From JAWOGN01 sp046496815 (GTDB lineage Bacteria; Desulfobacterota; DSM-4660; Desulfatiglandales; Desulfatiglandaceae), in the NCBI GenBank assembly GCA_046496815.1, contig JAWOGN010000089.1, positions 1 to 7,463 of the forward strand: a stretch of 7,463 nucleotides of DNA, given 5' to 3'. The first letter of the stretch is position 1. Each line of letters begins with the position of its first letter. Positions 5,363 through 7,463 of this stretch are shown here, piece by piece. Under the pieces are notes generated by a model. That model made no database searches. It saw only the letters and a list, made by a program, of their open reading frames with translations, and was not told the origin of the DNA. The translations under genes were made by a program, and so were the position numbers.

Positions 5363-7342
5363 ATGAACAAATCGGATAAGACACGCCAACACCTTTTGGA
5401 TGAGTTGCAGGAACTCAGATCGCGGCTGATGGAAGCTGAGGAAACCCTGCGCGCCATCCAAGGCGGTGAGGTGGATGGTCTGGTTGTCTCAACCGCGGAA
5501 GGAGATCGCGTCTTTACACTATCGGGGGCCGATCATCCTTACAGGGTCATGGTCGAAACCATGAACGAAGGGGCTGTCACCCTTGCCCCCGAGGGTACGA
5601 TCCTTTACTGTAACCAACGTTTTGCAGATATCGTCAACGTGTCTCTGGAAAAAGTGATAGGATCTTCAATCTACCGATACGTTTCATCAACAGACCTTCA
5701 GCTATTTGAGGCATTGATTGAGCGGGGGTTAAAGGGGAACAGCAATGGGGAATTGGCGTTAAAAGCCGCAGGTGAAATTTCCGTACCTGTCTTACTTTCC
5801 ATAAGCGGCCTTCGGAACACGGATATGCCCGGTGCGGTGTGCGCCGTGATGGTGGACATCACCGAGCGCAAAAAGATGGAGGAGACGCTAAAAATTTCTG
5901 AAACTCGCTACCGCCGTCTCTTTGAAGCAGCCCAAGATGGAATATTAATCCTCGATGCCGAGACAGAACAAATAGTGGATGTTAACCCATTCTTGTTAGA
6001 AATGTTGGGTTATTCACATGAGGAGGTCTTAGGGAAGAAACTCTGGGAATTTGGCGCCTTTAGAGATATTGAAGCATCAAAAGCCACCTCTTTGGAACTG
6101 AAGAGCAAAGGATATGTTCGCTACCATGATTTGCCGCTTGAGACGAAAGAGGGACGGCCAATTGCCGTAGAATTTGTCAGTAATGTCTATCTGGTCAATC
6201 ATCATAAAGTGATTCAGTGTAACATCCGCGACACCACTGAACGGAAACTTACAGCAGAGGCTTTAAAAAAATCTCACAACGAACTGGAACGGCAAGCTGT
6301 CGAACTTCAGACGGCTCTCTCTGAAATCAAAATATTGAAAAACCAGCTCGAGGCCGAGAATATTTACTTTCGTCATGAGAGCAAAATGAAACATCACTTC
6401 GACCATATTGTCGGGGAAAGTGATGCGCTCAAGTATGTTCTCTATCGAGCGGAGCAGGTCGCTCCTGCGAACACAACGGTCCTTATCCTTGGCGAGACCG
6501 GTACGGGAAAGGAGCTGATCGCCGCCGCCATCCATAACATGAGCCCTCGCAAGGATCGGCCGCTGATCACCGTCAACTGTGCCGTCCTGCCGGCCAATTT
6601 GATGGAGAGCGAATTGTTCGGCCGGGAGAAAGGAGCATTTACCGGGGCCGATACCCGCCGGGCAGGCCGGTTCGAGGTCGCCAACGGTTCCACCATCTGT
6701 CTTGACGAGATCGGGGAACTGCCGCTGGAGCTGCAGGCAAAGCTCCTCCGGGTCATCCAGCATAATGAGTTTGAGCGCCTGGGCTCATCTCATACCATCA
6801 AGGTTGATGTGCGGATCGTGGCGACGACCAATCGAAACCTTGAGGAAGAGGTCCGCGAGGGGCGATTCCGCAAGGACCTTTACTATCGGCTCAACGTTTT
6901 CCCCATCACTGTCCCTCCCTTGCGGCAGAGGAAAGAAGACATTCCGTTGTTGGTCACGACCTTCCTGTCGCGATATGCCAGGAAATTGGGAAAACAGATC
7001 ACGTCAATTCAGAAGGAGATGATGAAGGCCCTGCAGGATTACCCGTGGCCAGGGAACGTCCGGGAGCTGGAAAGCGTCCTTGAACGGGCCGTGATCCTGT
7101 GCCCCGGGCCGACTTTGCAGTTGGCGGATAAACTGGAGTTTTCCTTCCTTTCCCCGTCATCCGGCGTAAGAACCCTCGAAGAGGCGGAGCAAAACCAAAT
7201 CCTCAAGATCCTTTCGGAATGCCGATGGCGCATCGAGGGAAAGGACGGGGCCGCAGCGATTCTGGGTCTCCACCCGAGCACCTTGAGAGCGCGGATGCAT
7301 AAGCTCGGGATCGTCCGTCCGAAGACCAAGGAGCGAGATTGA
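5363..7342 (+). CDS. Sigma-54-dependent transcription activator with two PAS domains (PAS-PAS-AAA+-HTH)
   Basis: The 659-residue product starts with a short coiled coil (about 8-33) ending in the TLRAIQGGEVDGLVV motif common ahead of PAS sensors. PAS 1 spans about 58-168 and closes in DITERKK; PAS 2 spans about 181-295 and closes in RDTTERK. A second coiled coil (about 296-340) leads to the AAA+ domain (about 346-580). That domain has Walker A GETGTGKE (377-384), an intact GAFTGA sigma-54 contact loop (424-429), Walker B LDE (447-449), the arginine-rich RFRKDLYYRLNVF segment (501-513) and sensor II WPGNVREL (562-569). A Fis-type helix-turn-helix lies at about 627-650. There is no receiver domain, so control is probably by ligand or protein contact with the PAS region. 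Its position after two kaiB genes suggests a Kai output role; this is an inference. The ribosome binding site is weak, suggesting coupling to the upstream kaiB. Confidence 0.92.
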   Translation: MNKSDKTRQHLLDELQELRSRLMEAEETLRAIQGGEVDGLVVSTAEGDRVFTLSGADHPYRVMVETMNEGAVTLAPEGTILYCNQRFADIVNVSLEKVIGSSIYRYVSSTDLQLFEALIERGLKGNSNGELALKAAGEISVPVLLSISGLRNTDMPGAVCAVMVDITERKKMEETLKISETRYRRLFEAAQDGILILDAETEQIVDVNPFLLEMLGYSHEEVLGKKLWEFGAFRDIEASKATSLELKSKGYVRYHDLPLETKEGRPIAVEFVSNVYLVNHHKVIQCNIRDTTERKLTAEALKKSHNELERQAVELQTALSEIKILKNQLEAENIYFRHESKMKHHFDHIVGESDALKYVLYRAEQVAPANTTVLILGETGTGKELIAAAIHNMSPRKDRPLITVNCAVLPANLMESELFGREKGAFTGADTRRAGRFEVANGSTICLDEIGELPLELQAKLLRVIQHNEFERLGSSHTIKVDVRIVATTNRNLEEEVREGRFRKDLYYRLNVFPITVPPLRQRKEDIPLLVTTFLSRYARKLGKQITSIQKEMMKALQDYPWPGNVRELESVLERAVILCPGPTLQLADKLEFSFLSPSSGVRTLEEAEQNQILKILSECRWRIEGKDGAAAILGLHPSTLRARMHKLGIVRPKTKERD

Positions 7343-7365
7343 GAACCGGCTCTCCTTAAAGACTC

Positions 7366-7399
7366 CCTCAATATGTGGAGGTTCCACCAAATATTGAGG
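7366..7399 (+). terminator. Strong hairpin after the Kai operon, possible transcript end
   Basis: An imperfect inverted repeat begins 24 bases after the stop of the activator gene. The outer arms CCTCAATAT (7366-7374) and ATATTGAGG (7391-7399) are perfectly complementary. Inside them GTGGA (7375-7379) pairs with TCCAC (7383-7387) around a three-base GGT loop, leaving a CAA bulge at 7388-7390. That gives 14 base pairs. No T-run follows directly; the nearest is TTTTT at 7430-7434. It is therefore not a textbook intrinsic terminator, and a 3'-stabilising structure or a binding-site palindrome are alternatives. The remaining sequence to the window end shows no gene. Confidence 0.45.
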
Positions 7400-7463
7400 C
7401 CAAACCCATCGGTTCACCCTTCCCTACGCTTTTTCCCCATTCATCTAATCCACTGTTATTACA

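Overview
The window reads as a chromosomal segment from a Gram-negative bacterium of about 55-60% GC in its genes. Every feature is on the plus strand. The best taxonomic guess is a deltaproteobacterial (Desulfobacterota) or similar environmental lineage. That guess rests on three things: an HflK/HflC pair, a fragment of a cyclic beta-1,2-glucan synthase type protein, and a Kai gene cluster without kaiA that ends in a sigma-54 activator. It is an inference, because no rRNA or other phylogenetic marker is present.

Layout. Positions 84-383 hold a short protein whose N-terminal two thirds look like a conserved small-protein family and whose tail does not, so it is probably a truncated gene. Its end overlaps hflK (338-1384), which overlaps hflC (1381-2364) by an ATGA junction. 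Together these encode the SPFH/prohibitin-type membrane complex known to modulate the FtsH protease. Eight bases further on, 2373-2708 is a short orphan fragment resembling an internal piece of the roughly 2,800-residue NdvB/ChvB-type cyclic glucan synthase. It has lost both flanks. A 197-base AT-rich intergenic stretch (2709-2905) follows and probably carries the promoter of the next operon.

The second half (2906-7342) is a compact Kai operon: a double-domain KaiC with an added C-terminal charged helical tail, two tandem KaiB paralogues, and a PAS-PAS-AAA+(sigma-54)-Fis-type HTH transcription activator. Gaps between these genes are 1, 25 and 10 bases. There is no KaiA and no SasA/RpaA pair in the window. 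The arrangement suggests an alternative output in which KaiC/KaiB state is coupled to sigma-54-dependent transcription. Both KaiC Walker A motifs, both catalytic Glu-Glu pairs and a Ser-Ser pair at the cyanobacterial phosphosite position are present. Both KaiBs keep the prolines and the Gly/Asp positions tied to fold switching. A strong hairpin at 7366-7399, just after the activator, probably marks the 3' end of the operon.

Most of the interest lies in the Kai operon (its output fusion, duplicated KaiB, extended KaiC and mosaic activator). Secondary interest lies in the two gene remnants that bracket hflKC.
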